Shown: positions 35,643 through 43,673 of the stretch, in pieces
Numbering within the stretch: position 1 is the first letter of the stretch
How the letters are laid out: the number at the start of each line of letters is the position of its first letter
Assembly: GCF_009176975.1 (NCBI RefSeq)
Contig: NZ_WEZG01000004.1
Span: 124,001-188,000 of the forward strand
Source: Aureimonas psammosilenae
Lineage (GTDB): Bacteria > Pseudomonadota > Alphaproteobacteria > Rhizobiales > Rhizobiaceae
DNA length: 64,000 nt
Direction: 5' to 3'
Notes under the pieces: generated by a model
Database searches by the model: none
Seen by the model: the letters and a program-made list of their open reading frames with translations, nothing else
Told to the model about the DNA's origin: nothing
Made by a program: the position numbers and the translations under genes

Positions 35643-36272
35643 ATGAAACGCCGCATGGCACCCTCCCTGTCTCCCTTCCTGTCGGGCTTCGCTTTGTCCG
35701 CCGCGCTCATCATAGCGATCGGCGCGCAAAACCTCTTCGTTTTGAGGCAGGGTCTCAAGGGCGAACATATCGGCCCTATCGTCCTTTTCTGCGCTCTCTC
35801 GGATGCCGTTCTGATCGCGGCCGGGGTCGGGGGGATCGGAGCCTTTCTCACTGCGGCGCCTCAGCTCGCCACGGTTCTGGCGCTCGGCGGGGCGGCGTTT
35901 CTCTTCTGGCACGCCGTCGCGGCCTTTCGCCGAACCGCCGCGCCCGTTTCCGCTCCGGTCGGTTCGCAGCCGCGCGTCACCCTCGAACGGGCGCTCGCGA
36001 CCTGCGCCGGCTTCACCTTCCTCAACCCGCATGTTTATCTCGATACCGTGCTTTTGATGGGAACGGCGGGGTCGGCCCAGCCCGCCCCCATGCGCCCGAT
36101 CTTCGTTCTCGGTGCAGCCTTGGCGAGCTTCGCCTGGTTCGCGGGCCTCGGCTACGGCGCGCGGCTTCTCCAGCCGCTCTTCGCCCGTCCCGCCGCGTGG
36201 CGCATCCTCGACGCCGGCGTCGGCACGGTGATGCTGGCGCTGGCCGCGTCGCTGGCGTTCAAGGCTGTTTGA
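35643..36272 (+). CDS. argO: LysE/ArgO family amino acid exporter
   Basis: A 209-residue inner-membrane exporter with five to six membrane segments. The family signature ALIIAIGAQNLFVLRQGLKGEHIG lies near the N terminus and ATCAGFTFLNPHVYLDTVLLMG in the middle. These proteins export arginine, lysine or toxic analogues. A short stretch upstream is shared with the divergent ArgP-like gene and should hold its binding site. Confidence 0.93.
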   Translation: MKRRMAPSLSPFLSGFALSAALIIAIGAQNLFVLRQGLKGEHIGPIVLFCALSDAVLIAAGVGGIGAFLTAAPQLATVLALGGAAFLFWHAVAAFRRTAAPVSAPVGSQPRVTLERALATCAGFTFLNPHVYLDTVLLMGTAGSAQPAPMRPIFVLGAALASFAWFAGLGYGARLLQPLFARPAAWRILDAGVGTVMLALAASLAFKAV

Positions 36273-36331
36273 TCCCGGAAATGGCGAAAACGAGCTTGCG
36301 AATCACATAAGTATCGACTTATGCATCTTGC

Positions 36332-36646
36332 ATGGTCGAGAACGACATCTTCCGGGCACTCGCCGACCCGACCCGCCGCCGCATCTTCGAGAAGCTGGCG
36401 ACGGGCGGCATGAATGCCAGCACCCTTCGCGAAGGGCTGGCGATCAGCCAGCCGGCCATGTCGCAGCATCTGGCGGTTCTGCGCGGCGCGGGGCTGGTGC
36501 GCGAAGAGCGGCAAGGGCGCTTCGTGCTCTACGAGGTCGATCCCGGCGGCGTGGCGGCGATCGCCGGCTGGCTGGAGAGGTATCGCGCCTTCTGGCCGAC
36601 CCGCGTGGAGGCCCTCAGAACCGTCCTGAAGGAGATGGACCCATGA
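36332..36646 (+). CDS. ArsR family transcriptional regulator
   Basis: A 104-residue winged-helix repressor: IFRALADPTRRRIFEKLATGGMNASTLREGLAISQPAMSQHLAVLRGAGLV, then a wing and dimerisation helix. The metal-binding ELCVCD motif of ArsR/SmtB sensors is absent, so this is a non-metal member. It overlaps the following SRPBCC-domain gene by 4 bp. This pairing is widespread, and the partner often binds a hydrophobic ligand. Confidence 0.92.
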   Translation: MVENDIFRALADPTRRRIFEKLATGGMNASTLREGLAISQPAMSQHLAVLRGAGLVREERQGRFVLYEVDPGGVAAIAGWLERYRAFWPTRVEALRTVLKEMDP

Positions 36647-37005
36647 GCCTGGACGAGTTGCAAGAGCGCGCGCCACGCATCGTGGAGGACTACGAGTTCG
36701 ACGAGCCGCCAGAGGCGCTCTGGCGCGCGGTGAGCCTGCCCGCCATCCGCGAGCGCTGGCTGCCGGCCAACGCCCTCGCCTCGCACGAGCCGATCTCGCA
36801 AGTACCCGGTCGGGAAGCCAGCTACCGGATGCGCGAGGACGCGCCGCCCTTTCTGGAAAGCATCGTGACCTTCCGTCTCGATCCGAGCGGGGCGGGCGGA
36901 ACCCGCCTTCGCATCATCCACGAACTGAACGACGCCCGGCTTCGCGAGCCGGGCCTCGCGCCCGCCAACGGCAACGCCCGCCCGCCCCTCATGCGCGCCG
37001 CCTGA
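36643..37005 (+). CDS. SRPBCC/AHSA1-like domain protein
   Basis: A 120-residue protein with the start-type lipid-binding fold: [27 protein letters not shown] at the N terminus and a beta-rich middle ([23 protein letters not shown]). It is shorter than most AHSA1-like proteins (140-160), so the last helix may be lost or reduced; the tail [12 protein letters not shown] looks like low-complexity read-through. It is coupled to the ArsR gene by an ATGA overlap. Confidence 0.72.
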   Translation: MSLDELQERAPRIVEDYEFDEPPEALWRAVSLPAIRERWLPANALASHEPISQVPGREASYRMREDAPPFLESIVTFRLDPSGAGGTRLRIIHELNDARLREPGLAPANGNARPPLMRAA

Positions 37006-37045
37006 AGCCCGCTTTCCTCACGATCCAACCTGCCGGAGTTCGCCC

Positions 37046-37651
37046 ATGCGCGAAGCGATGCAACTCGTCCCCATGGTGGTGGAACAGTCCCCGCGAGGGG
37101 AGCGGTCCTTCGACATCTATTCCCGCCTCCTGCGCGAGCGGGTGATCTTCCTGAACGGCGAGGTGAACGACACGGTTTCGGCGCTGGTTTGCGCCCAGCT
37201 TCTGTTTCTGGAAGCCGAGAACCCGTCGCGGCCGATCCATCTCTATATCAACTCGCCGGGCGGCGTCGTCACCAGCGGCATGGCGATGTACGACACGATC
37301 CAGTACATCCGCGCGCCGGTGCACACGCTTTGCATGGGCACGGCCTATTCGATGGGCTCGTTCCTGCTGATGGCAGGCGAGCCGGGCGAGCGCGCCGCCC
37401 TGCCCAACGCCTCGATCCTGATCCATCAGCCGCTCGGCGGATTTAAAGGTCAGGCGTCCGACATCCTGATCCACGCGGAAGAAACGCTGCGCACCAAGAA
37501 GCGCATGACCGAACTCTACGCCAAACATTGCAAACGCTCCTTCGAGGAGTTCGAGCGCGCCATGGACCGCGACCGCTTCATGACGGCGGAAGAAGCCCTC
37601 GAATGGGGCCTCATCGACCGCATTTTCCAAGTGCGCGATATCGAGCGGTAA
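37046..37651 (+). CDS. clpP: ClpP-family serine protease subunit
   Basis: A 201-residue ClpP homologue with the complete catalytic triad: S102 in [11 protein letters not shown]127 in LIHQPLGG and D176 in DRDRF. Substrate-loop motifs [21 protein letters not shown] are intact. No clpX or other ATPase gene is adjacent, although clpP-clpX is the standard housekeeping arrangement, and the motif SYSMGS replaces the usual AASMGA. This suggests an accessory ClpP paralogue, as is common in Rhizobiales. It sits alone between unrelated small genes. Confidence 0.92.
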   Translation: MREAMQLVPMVVEQSPRGERSFDIYSRLLRERVIFLNGEVNDTVSALVCAQLLFLEAENPSRPIHLYINSPGGVVTSGMAMYDTIQYIRAPVHTLCMGTAYSMGSFLLMAGEPGERAALPNASILIHQPLGGFKGQASDILIHAEETLRTKKRMTELYAKHCKRSFEEFERAMDRDRFMTAEEALEWGLIDRIFQVRDIER

Positions 37652-37764
37652 CGGGTGAGCCGACGGCTGGCCGATCATCGATCGCTGGCCATATGGAGAC
37701 CCTGCCAGCCGCCCGGTCGGACGACGGGAAGCCGATCGGGCATTCCAGACAAGGACGATCCACC

Positions 37765-38184
37765 ATGATGCGCTCCATCCTCGCCCTCGCCTCGGTGCTT
37801 GTCGCCCTCCCCGCAGCGGCCGCTCCGGCGGCGGAGAAGTGGTCCGCCACGAGCACGACCGCGATGTCGATCACCGGCGACATCACCTTATCGCCGACGC
37901 AACTGAAGGCTGCCGGCAAGACATGGCCGCTCAAGGTGGCGGGCGACACCAGGACCTTCGGCACCGACCGGGGACCGCAAAGGGCGCGCATCCTGGAAGT
38001 CGTCAAGCCGAGCAATCCGAAGCTCCTGAACGGAAACACCCTTTGCGCCGCGCCGGTGCGCTGGATCGTCGTCTACCAGTCCGACGCGGGCAGCACGCTG
38101 CATCTTGCGGCATTCACCGGCTCCTCCCGCCCGACCGGGGAGGACGGACCGGGGCTCTGCGGGACCTTTCTCTTTTCGCGCTGA
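37765..38184 (+). CDS. Secreted protein of unknown function
   Basis: A 139-residue protein with a clear signal peptide (MMRSILALASVLVALPAAAA). The mature part is beta-rich with two cysteines (NTLCAAP and GLCGTF) that could form a disulphide in the periplasm. No family is recognised. A weak purine-rich stretch (AAGGACGATCCACC) precedes the ATG pair. Confidence 0.65.
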   Translation: MMRSILALASVLVALPAAAAPAAEKWSATSTTAMSITGDITLSPTQLKAAGKTWPLKVAGDTRTFGTDRGPQRARILEVVKPSNPKLLNGNTLCAAPVRWIVVYQSDAGSTLHLAAFTGSSRPTGEDGPGLCGTFLFSR

Positions 38185-38532
38185 GGTGAAACGGGGCGCC
38201 TGCGCCCAGTTGCCGAAATCGCCAAATTCCTGGCTCTCCACGAGCGGCACGGTCGCGTCGATATCCTCAACGATGCCGGCATCGCGATCGGCAACCTGCC
38301 CGCCAAACCATGATAAACGAGGTCCGGCTGAAGGCGGGAAGCCGATCTCAACGGCCTGTCCACGAAATCGGCGCGGAGCCAAAGGGAAAAGCGCGGCGGC
38401 AGCGCCATGGCCTTCGTTTCCCTGGCTTCGCATGGGGCGGCACGCGCGTTCGGTCGAGCATAGGTCTCGGGCCCCACGAAATCCAAATCGCCGCGCCCCG
38501 TCATTGCGGCCGGCGGTCCCGCAAGGGTAGCA
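38185..38532. other. Stretch without a convincing gene
   Basis: About 350 bases between the secreted protein and the short ORF at 38533. Open frames exist on both strands but have unusual composition (many Arg, Gly and Trp) and no start signals. I see no hairpin with a T run, repeat or RNA gene here. The sequence has coding-like GC content, so it may be a decayed gene. Confidence 0.4.
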
Positions 38533-38624
38533 TGATCGCCATGACGGTCTCCGGTTCAGCGCTCGCCGCCCTTCTTCTTCCCATCGCGCCAGCAATGGCT
38601 TGCGATACCGGGTCGAGCCTATGA
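38533..38624 (+). CDS. Short ORF with a signal-peptide-like sequence
   Basis: A 30-codon frame, MIAMTVSGSALAALLLPIAP followed by AMACDTGSSL, which is almost entirely a signal peptide. Its stop overlaps the start of the membrane-protein gene at 38621 by 4 bp (ATGA). A second ATG three codons in may be the real start. It could be a leader peptide coupling translation, a tiny lipoprotein-like product, or chance. Confidence 0.35.
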
Positions 38625-39376
38625 GCGAGGTGAGCACTGGAAGCAGCGAAGCGAAAAACGTCGCGCGGAACCGTCCCGGCGGTTTCGACAGCCGCGCCTG
38701 GACGGGACCGGAGCCCCAGCCCCCGAAGATCGATCCCCGACCCGCGCGGGCGGCCTTCGCGCAGGCGGGCGGCGCATCGGCGCGGCTGCCGCAGCGCGTC
38801 GCCTCCGGCCTCGTCGCGCTCGGCGTGGTTCTGCTTCTCGGGCTGGCGCTTCTTCAGCCTGCGGTTCTCGACCCCTGGCCGGTGCCGGGCTTTGCGCTCG
38901 AACGCTTCCGCGAAGGATGGACCGCGTCCGGCCTCGGCGCGCTCATGCCCCTGCCCACATGGACGATCACGGGCAACGACATCCGGGTTCTTCTTCTCGG
39001 CCTCACCCTTCTGGCCGCCTCAGCGGGCGTCGTTCTCGCATGGTGCGTGCGCCACGCCCTGGCGAGAGGTTTCGAAGCGGCGGAGTCGGTTGGGCCGCAT
39101 GCCGTCTTCGTCACCCACCCCGTCGATCTTCTGGCGCCCTTGGCCTGTTTCTGCGTGCTTTCCGCCCCGCTCGGAAGCGGAAGCCTTTCGCTGCTGCTTC
39201 TCCTGCTGCTCGGCCTTCTGGCGCGTCTCGTCTCGCGCGCGATGACGGCGATCGCGGAACGGCGCTTTGCCGGGCTGCCCGCCCGCTCGAACCGCGCTTC
39301 GCACTGGGACGCCGCCTCGCTCGCGGCGGGCTTCGGGGCGCTGGCCGCCGGCCTCGTCTACGGCTTGTCGGCCTGA
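38621..39376 (+). CDS. Integral membrane protein of unknown function
   Basis: A 251-residue protein with a proline-rich cytosolic N terminus (about 60 residues) and five predicted membrane segments (about 62-85, 118-142, 168-180, 183-205 and 230-250). No conserved family motif is recognised. It is followed, 31 bp later, by two further small membrane proteins on the same strand, which suggests a three-gene unit of unknown role. Confidence 0.65.
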   Translation: MSEVSTGSSEAKNVARNRPGGFDSRAWTGPEPQPPKIDPRPARAAFAQAGGASARLPQRVASGLVALGVVLLLGLALLQPAVLDPWPVPGFALERFREGWTASGLGALMPLPTWTITGNDIRVLLLGLTLLAASAGVVLAWCVRHALARGFEAAESVGPHAVFVTHPVDLLAPLACFCVLSAPLGSGSLSLLLLLLLGLLARLVSRAMTAIAERRFAGLPARSNRASHWDAASLAAGFGALAAGLVYGLSA

Positions 39377-39407
39377 TCGGCTTGCGCTTCCATCGATCGG
39401 AAACCCG

Positions 39408-39746
39408 ATGATCATGATCCTCCTGTTTCCGATCGCTGTCGTCGGCGCTTTTCTGCTCCTCATCGCCCTTCGCCGACGCGCCGGCCGGTGGAGCGCGGCG
39501 CGCGGCGGCCCGCTTCTTCTCCTGGCGACGCTCGCCGCGAGCTATCTCGCGGCCTTCGTGATGCTGTATGTCGAGCCCTCTTACGACGACAACGGCTGGC
39601 CGGAATACATGGAACTCAGCTATCGCTGGGTCTGGGCGGCGGTTTTCGGCGGCATGTTTTCCCTGGTGACCGTGCCGGCCGCCTTCGCCTTTCGCGCCCT
39701 TTGGCTGTGGTGGCGCGACCGGCATCGGAACAAGGGTCCTGCCTGA
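39408..39746 (+). CDS. Small membrane protein of unknown function
   Basis: A 112-residue protein with three membrane segments (residues 2-20, 34-54 and 74-96), a conserved-looking periplasmic loop EPSYDDNGWPEYMELSYRW and a basic C-terminal tail. It starts at an ATG after ATCGGAAACCCG. Topology and location suggest it is part of the three-gene membrane cluster, but no family is recognised. Confidence 0.6.
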   Translation: MIMILLFPIAVVGAFLLLIALRRRAGRWSAARGGPLLLLATLAASYLAAFVMLYVEPSYDDNGWPEYMELSYRWVWAAVFGGMFSLVTVPAAFAFRALWLWWRDRHRNKGPA

Positions 39747-39764
39747 CGACAACCCGAAAGCGCC

Positions 39765-40289
39765 ATGAAGCCGCCCGTGGAGCCCGAACACGAGATGCCG
39801 ATGCCGCGCAAGTCAACCCGCAAGGCGGCCCGCTCCCGTCCCGTCCCGATCGAGGCGACGAAGAACAAGCCGCTCCTGTTTCTCGTGTCGACGGCGATCC
39901 TCCTGACCGGGCTCGGCTTCGCTTATTGGAGCGTCACTGAGATTGCCACGCTCGTCACGTCGTTGCGCGCGGGCGCGCCCGTCGTGGAAACGGTGAGCGC
40001 CATGTATCTCCTGCCGGTGCTGGCGCTGGCCTTTCTGGCGGTCGGCACGCTTCTCATGGCCGAACTCTCGTGGCGCCCTTCGGCCGAGCGGGTGGGCACA
40101 GCCTTGATGGCCGTGCTTCTGGCCACGATGCTGCTCATCTGCGTGTTCGGGCTGACGGGCGGCATCATGAACTGGCTCCTGATGAGCCGGGCCGGCTACG
40201 AGCTTTGCGACACGCGCGCCGGGCTGCGCGTGAGTTGGACGGTTTGGGCGAAGCTCCCCGGCGGCTGCGGCTCTCTCCCAGCCACGTGA
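39765..40289 (+). CDS. Small membrane protein of unknown function
   Basis: A 174-residue protein with a basic N-terminal arm (MPRKSTRKAARSRP) and three to four membrane segments (about 36-56, 76-100, 112-135). The C-terminal part carries two cysteines (YELCDTRAG and GGCGSLP) in the likely periplasmic region. It begins 18 bp after the preceding gene. No family is recognised. Confidence 0.6.
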   Translation: MKPPVEPEHEMPMPRKSTRKAARSRPVPIEATKNKPLLFLVSTAILLTGLGFAYWSVTEIATLVTSLRAGAPVVETVSAMYLLPVLALAFLAVGTLLMAELSWRPSAERVGTALMAVLLATMLLICVFGLTGGIMNWLLMSRAGYELCDTRAGLRVSWTVWAKLPGGCGSLPAT

Positions 40290-40356
40290 GCGCGGCACCG
40301 GCGGGATCGGAGCGTCTCGGCCGCCCGTGGGAGCGGCCGGGAGTTCGCGACGATCC

Positions 40357-41001
40357 TCAGTCCCTCGCCGCCCAAAGAAGGCCGCGCCGCACGATGGTCG
40401 CCATTTCCGGCACCTGGAACTCAGAAGCGATATGGCCGAGCGAGGAATAAAAGACGCGGCCCTTGCCGTAGCGCCGCTTCCACACCACCGGCATCACGGT
40501 TCCCTCGATCCAGTCGGCGTGGTCGCCGGTGAAGCGGGTGGTCGCCAGAACCTCGTTCGAGGGATCCACATGCATGTAATACTGCTCCGAGCGGTAGGCG
40601 AAGCTCTCGATCCCCGCCATCACCGCGTCGTCGGGGCGCGTCACGTCCACGCGGTAGTCGATGATGTTGCCGGGATGGGCGACCCACTGCCCGCCCACCA
40701 TGAACTGGTACTCCGGCTGGTCGCGAAAGGCGTCGGCCATGCCGCCATGATAGCCGCCGAGCCCGACCCCGCCCTTCACGGCCTCGCAGAGGTTCGAGAG
40801 TTCCTCCTTCTCGATCTTGGCCATGGTGATGATCGGCACGATCAGCGAAAGGTCGCGGATCGAGGGATCGGCGAAGGCTTCCGTGGTGGTTTCGGTGAAG
40901 ACGTTGAAGCCTTCCTCGCGCAAGATGTCGCCGACGATGCGCGCGCCGGCCTCGGGCTCGTGCCCGCTCCATCCTCCCCAGACGATCAAAGCTTCCTTCA
41001 T
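40357..41001 (-). CDS. ThuA domain protein (trehalose-utilisation type)
   Basis: A 214-residue class I glutamine amidotransferase-like protein of the ThuA family. Motifs: LIVWGGWSGHEPEAGARIVGD at the N terminus, VGLGGYHGGMADAF in the middle, and TVMPVVWKRRYGKGRVFYSSLGH near the end. ThuA works with a MocA-type dehydrogenase in the 3-keto-disaccharide pathway of rhizobia. Here it overlaps such a dehydrogenase by 4 bp, the same pairing as thuAB, but the thuEFGK transporter genes are missing. The substrate may therefore be a different 3-keto sugar. Confidence 0.9.
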   Translation of the reverse strand: MKEALIVWGGWSGHEPEAGARIVGDILREEGFNVFTETTTEAFADPSIRDLSLIVPIITMAKIEKEELSNLCEAVKGGVGLGGYHGGMADAFRDQPEYQFMVGGQWVAHPGNIIDYRVDVTRPDDAVMAGIESFAYRSEQYYMHVDPSNEVLATTRFTGDHADWIEGTVMPVVWKRRYGKGRVFYSSLGHIASEFQVPEMATIVRRGLLWAARD

Positions 41002-42110
41002 GACAGGGCCTCCTCCATTTGGTGGCCAAGCGCCGGATGCTCCCGAAGGGGAGCGGGACGCTCGGGCCTCGTTTCGATCTCGATGAACCGGCCGGTCTCA
41101 GCCGAGCGCCCGAAGGCCTCCATGACCTCCAGAACGTGCAGCGCCAGCGCCCCGCTCGCGCGGTGCGCGCGGTTCTGCCGGATGGCGGCGGCCATGTCGG
41201 CGAGGCCGATCGACCGGTAGTTGCCGTCCGCGAAGGGTTCGGTGACCGCGACCGGCTCCCATTCGCCGCCCTTGCGCAGAAACAGAGGCTCGCCGCCGAA
41301 ATGGTTGGGATCGGGCACGGTGAGCGAGCCCTCGGTTCCGTAGATTTCGAGCGGCAGATGCTTGTGGCCCGCGACATCGAAGCTCATCGCGACGGTGACC
41401 ACGGCGCCGTTGGTAAATTGCAGCGCGCCCGCGACATGGGTCGGCACCTCGACGTCGATCATCTGGCCGCGGCGCGGCTCGCTGCCGATCGGGCGCTGGC
41501 GGCGCGGTTCCGGCGACAGGCCCGCGACGCGCGCGACCGGCCCCAGAAGGTTGACGAGGTCGGTGATGTAATAAGGGCCCATATCGAGCATCGGCCCGCC
41601 GCCCGGCTTGTAGTAGAAGTCCGGATCGGGGTGCCAGCGCTCGTGGCCGGGGCACATGAACACGGCGCTGCCGCCGACCGGCTGGCCGAGATGCCCTTCG
41701 TCCACGAAGCGCCGCGCCGCCTGATGGGCCCCGCCGAGAAAGGTGTCGGGCGCGGACCCGACCCGAAGGCCCCGCCGTTCAGCTTCCTCCACGAGGCGCG
41801 TCGCGTCGCGAAAGCGGATGCCGAGCGGCTTTTCGCCATAGGCGTGCTTGCCAGCGGCGAGAATCTGAAGGCCCACCTCCACATGGGCGGCGGGGATCGT
41901 CAGGTTCAGGACGATCTCGATAGACGGGTCGGCGAGGAGTTCATCCACCGTAACGGCGGGGATGCCGAACTCCGCGCCCCGCGTTTTGGCGGCGTCCAAC
42001 CGCTGGTCGGCGAGCGCGCGGATGTCGAGAACCGGAAAGCCCTGCGCAGCCTTCAGGTAGGCCGCGCTGATATTGCCGCAGCCGATGATGCCGATGCCGA
42101 CGGGTTTCAT
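40998..42110 (-). CDS. Gfo/Idh/MocA family oxidoreductase (ThuB-like position)
   Basis: A 370-residue NAD(P)-dependent sugar dehydrogenase: Rossmann motif GIIGCGNISAAYLKAA, catalytic-lysine motif YGEKPLGIRF, and GGGPMLDMGPYYITDLVNLLGPV in the C-terminal domain. It is a close paralogue of the gene at 18199-19359. It lies 32 bp after the ROK regulator and overlaps ThuA, so all three form one minus-strand operon. Confidence 0.92.
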   Translation of the reverse strand: MKPVGIGIIGCGNISAAYLKAAQGFPVLDIRALADQRLDAAKTRGAEFGIPAVTVDELLADPSIEIVLNLTIPAAHVEVGLQILAAGKHAYGEKPLGIRFRDATRLVEEAERRGLRVGSAPDTFLGGAHQAARRFVDEGHLGQPVGGSAVFMCPGHERWHPDPDFYYKPGGGPMLDMGPYYITDLVNLLGPVARVAGLSPEPRRQRPIGSEPRRGQMIDVEVPTHVAGALQFTNGAVVTVAMSFDVAGHKHLPLEIYGTEGSLTVPDPNHFGGEPLFLRKGGEWEPVAVTEPFADGNYRSIGLADMAAAIRQNRAHRASGALALHVLEVMEAFGRSAETGRFIEIETRPERPAPLREHPALGHQMEEALS

Positions 42111-42142
42111 GATCGCGATCCTCCCGAGATCCGTATGCGTTG

Positions 42143-43351
42143 TCAGGCCGGGCGAACCGGCCCGGTGGTGCCGAAGGGCGAGCCGTAGAGTTCGCGAAGG
42201 GCGATTGCCGCCGCGCCTTGCCCCAAGCGGGCGGTGCCTGCCGGCGGCTCGAAGACAAGGGCCGTCACCGCGCGCAAGGGCGCGCTGACCGCTTGCGTGA
42301 AGCTCGCGGTGACCGTTTCCCGGAAGGGTGTGCCGAGATGCAGCAGCGAGCCGGTGACGACGATCCGGGGCGGGGCGAAGATGGTCGCGACATTGGCGAC
42401 GCCGATGCCGATCGCCCGCCCCGCGCGCTCCACCGCGTCGGGCATCTCGGCGCCCGACGGCGCCAGCCGGTCGAGGACGGGACCGAAGCCGAGTCCTGCG
42501 TGAACGGCGTCGCGCGCGGCGGGGTCGGTCGCGAGTTCGCTCAAAACCGCCTGCTCGGAGGCGATGTCGACGAGTCGCAGGAGGGAGCCGTCCGCCTTTG
42601 CGCCGATTACCAGTTCGCCGATGTCGTGGCTGAGGCCGTGCGCGCCGCGAAACAACTGCCCGTCATGCAGGATGCCGAGGCCGATCGCCTGTTCCAGAAG
42701 CACCAGCGCGAAATCCTCCACGTCGCGGCAGCGCCCGAACCAGTGCTCGGCCAGCGCCAGGGCGTTCGCGTCGCTTTCCACGATCGCCGGCACGCCGAGG
42801 CGCATCGCCACCGCTTGCCCGAAAAGAACGTCGCGGTCGGCGAAGGTCGGCCCGAACCGCACCAGCCCGCTGCGGAACTCCACCGTTCCGGGCAAGGTGA
42901 CGCAAAGGCTGCCGATGTCGCCGAGGGTCAGCCCCGCTTCCACGACGACGCGCCGCACCGTGTCCTCCACGAGGTCGGCGACAACCGGCACCGGCTGGCG
43001 ACGCACCCGCAAGGCGAGTTCCAAGCTGGCGAGGACGTCGCCTTTGAAGTTGGCGACGGCGGCGACGATGCCGTGCGGCCCGATGCGCACGCCGACGACC
43101 CGCGCGGCGTTCGGATCGAGCTGCAGCATGACGCGCGGACGGCCGCGCGTCGGCTCGTGGATGCCGCCGAGCGCCACCGGTTGGATGATGCCGTCCTCGA
43201 TCAGGGCGCCGGTGATCGCCGAAACGGTGGTGGGCGATATCTCGGTGCGGGCCGAGATCTCCACACGCGCGATCGGCCCGTGGCGACGCACGATGTCGAG
43301 AATGCGGAAGCGGTTGATCTCCCGCATCAGTTCGGGGTCGCCGGTCTTCAT
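42143..43351 (-). CDS. ROK family transcriptional regulator lacking the zinc motif
   Basis: A 402-residue repressor. The N-terminal winged helix (EINRFRILDIVRRHGPIARVEISARTEISPTTVSAIT, then GIIQPVALGG) is followed by a ROK sugar-kinase-like domain (VPAIVESDANALALAEHWFG, GAHGLSHDIGEL, APPRIVVTGSLLHLG). The ROK zinc site, normally CxCGxxGCxE after GELGH, is replaced by VIGAKADGSLLRLVDIASEQAV with no cysteines. Sugar binding may thus be altered. It is divergent from the small ORF/TIM-barrel operon and probably controls both units. Confidence 0.9.
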   Translation of the reverse strand: MKTGDPELMREINRFRILDIVRRHGPIARVEISARTEISPTTVSAITGALIEDGIIQPVALGGIHEPTRGRPRVMLQLDPNAARVVGVRIGPHGIVAAVANFKGDVLASLELALRVRRQPVPVVADLVEDTVRRVVVEAGLTLGDIGSLCVTLPGTVEFRSGLVRFGPTFADRDVLFGQAVAMRLGVPAIVESDANALALAEHWFGRCRDVEDFALVLLEQAIGLGILHDGQLFRGAHGLSHDIGELVIGAKADGSLLRLVDIASEQAVLSELATDPAARDAVHAGLGFGPVLDRLAPSGAEMPDAVERAGRAIGIGVANVATIFAPPRIVVTGSLLHLGTPFRETVTASFTQAVSAPLRAVTALVFEPPAGTARLGQGAAAIALRELYGSPFGTTGPVRPA

Positions 43352-43465
43352 GCCATTCCGGTGATAATTACGGACTGCGAAAAATCAGGATCTTCCCAAG
43401 AGCACCCGACCTTGACGGGTGGGGTTAGAAAACCCGCTTTCACGGCGCATCGTACGGGACGGACC

Positions 43466-43498
43466 TTGACATGAGCAAGTCGTCGAGACCTATTTAAT
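43466..43498 (+). promoter_or_regulatory. Predicted promoter for the small-ORF/TIM-barrel operon
   Basis: A consensus -35 TTGACA at 43466-43471 is followed, after 18 bases, by CTATTT at 43490-43495 within an AT-rich TATTTAAT. An 8-bp palindrome CGATATCG at 43501-43508 lies where transcription would begin and may be part of the ROK operator. The next start codon is at 43539. Confidence 0.45.
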
Positions 43499-43538
43499 TC
43501 CGATATCGAAGAATATGTCGTTCGGGGAGGAACTCCAT

Positions 43539-43673
43539 ATGTTATCCATGATCCGAATGGCCACCGTGCGTTCGGTGCCCCGCCACAAGGGCCACCTGTT
43601 CGACCTTTTCCTGTTCGACACGGCCGACGGCCACCGCATTCCCATCGACATCAACGGAACGGAACCATCATGA
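43539..43673 (+). CDS. 44-codon ORF with a strong ribosome binding site, unknown product
   Basis: The frame begins MLSMIRMATVRSVPRHKGHL and ends ADGHRIPIDINGTEPS. It is preceded by GGGGAGGAA, one of the strongest ribosome binding sites in the window, at a good distance. Its stop overlaps the TIM-barrel start by 4 bp (ATGA at 43670-43673). The peptide is basic at the front and has a hydrophobic patch (LFDLFLFD). It could be a real small protein or a leader that drives translation of the next gene. Confidence 0.6.
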   Translation: MLSMIRMATVRSVPRHKGHLFDLFLFDTADGHRIPIDINGTEPS

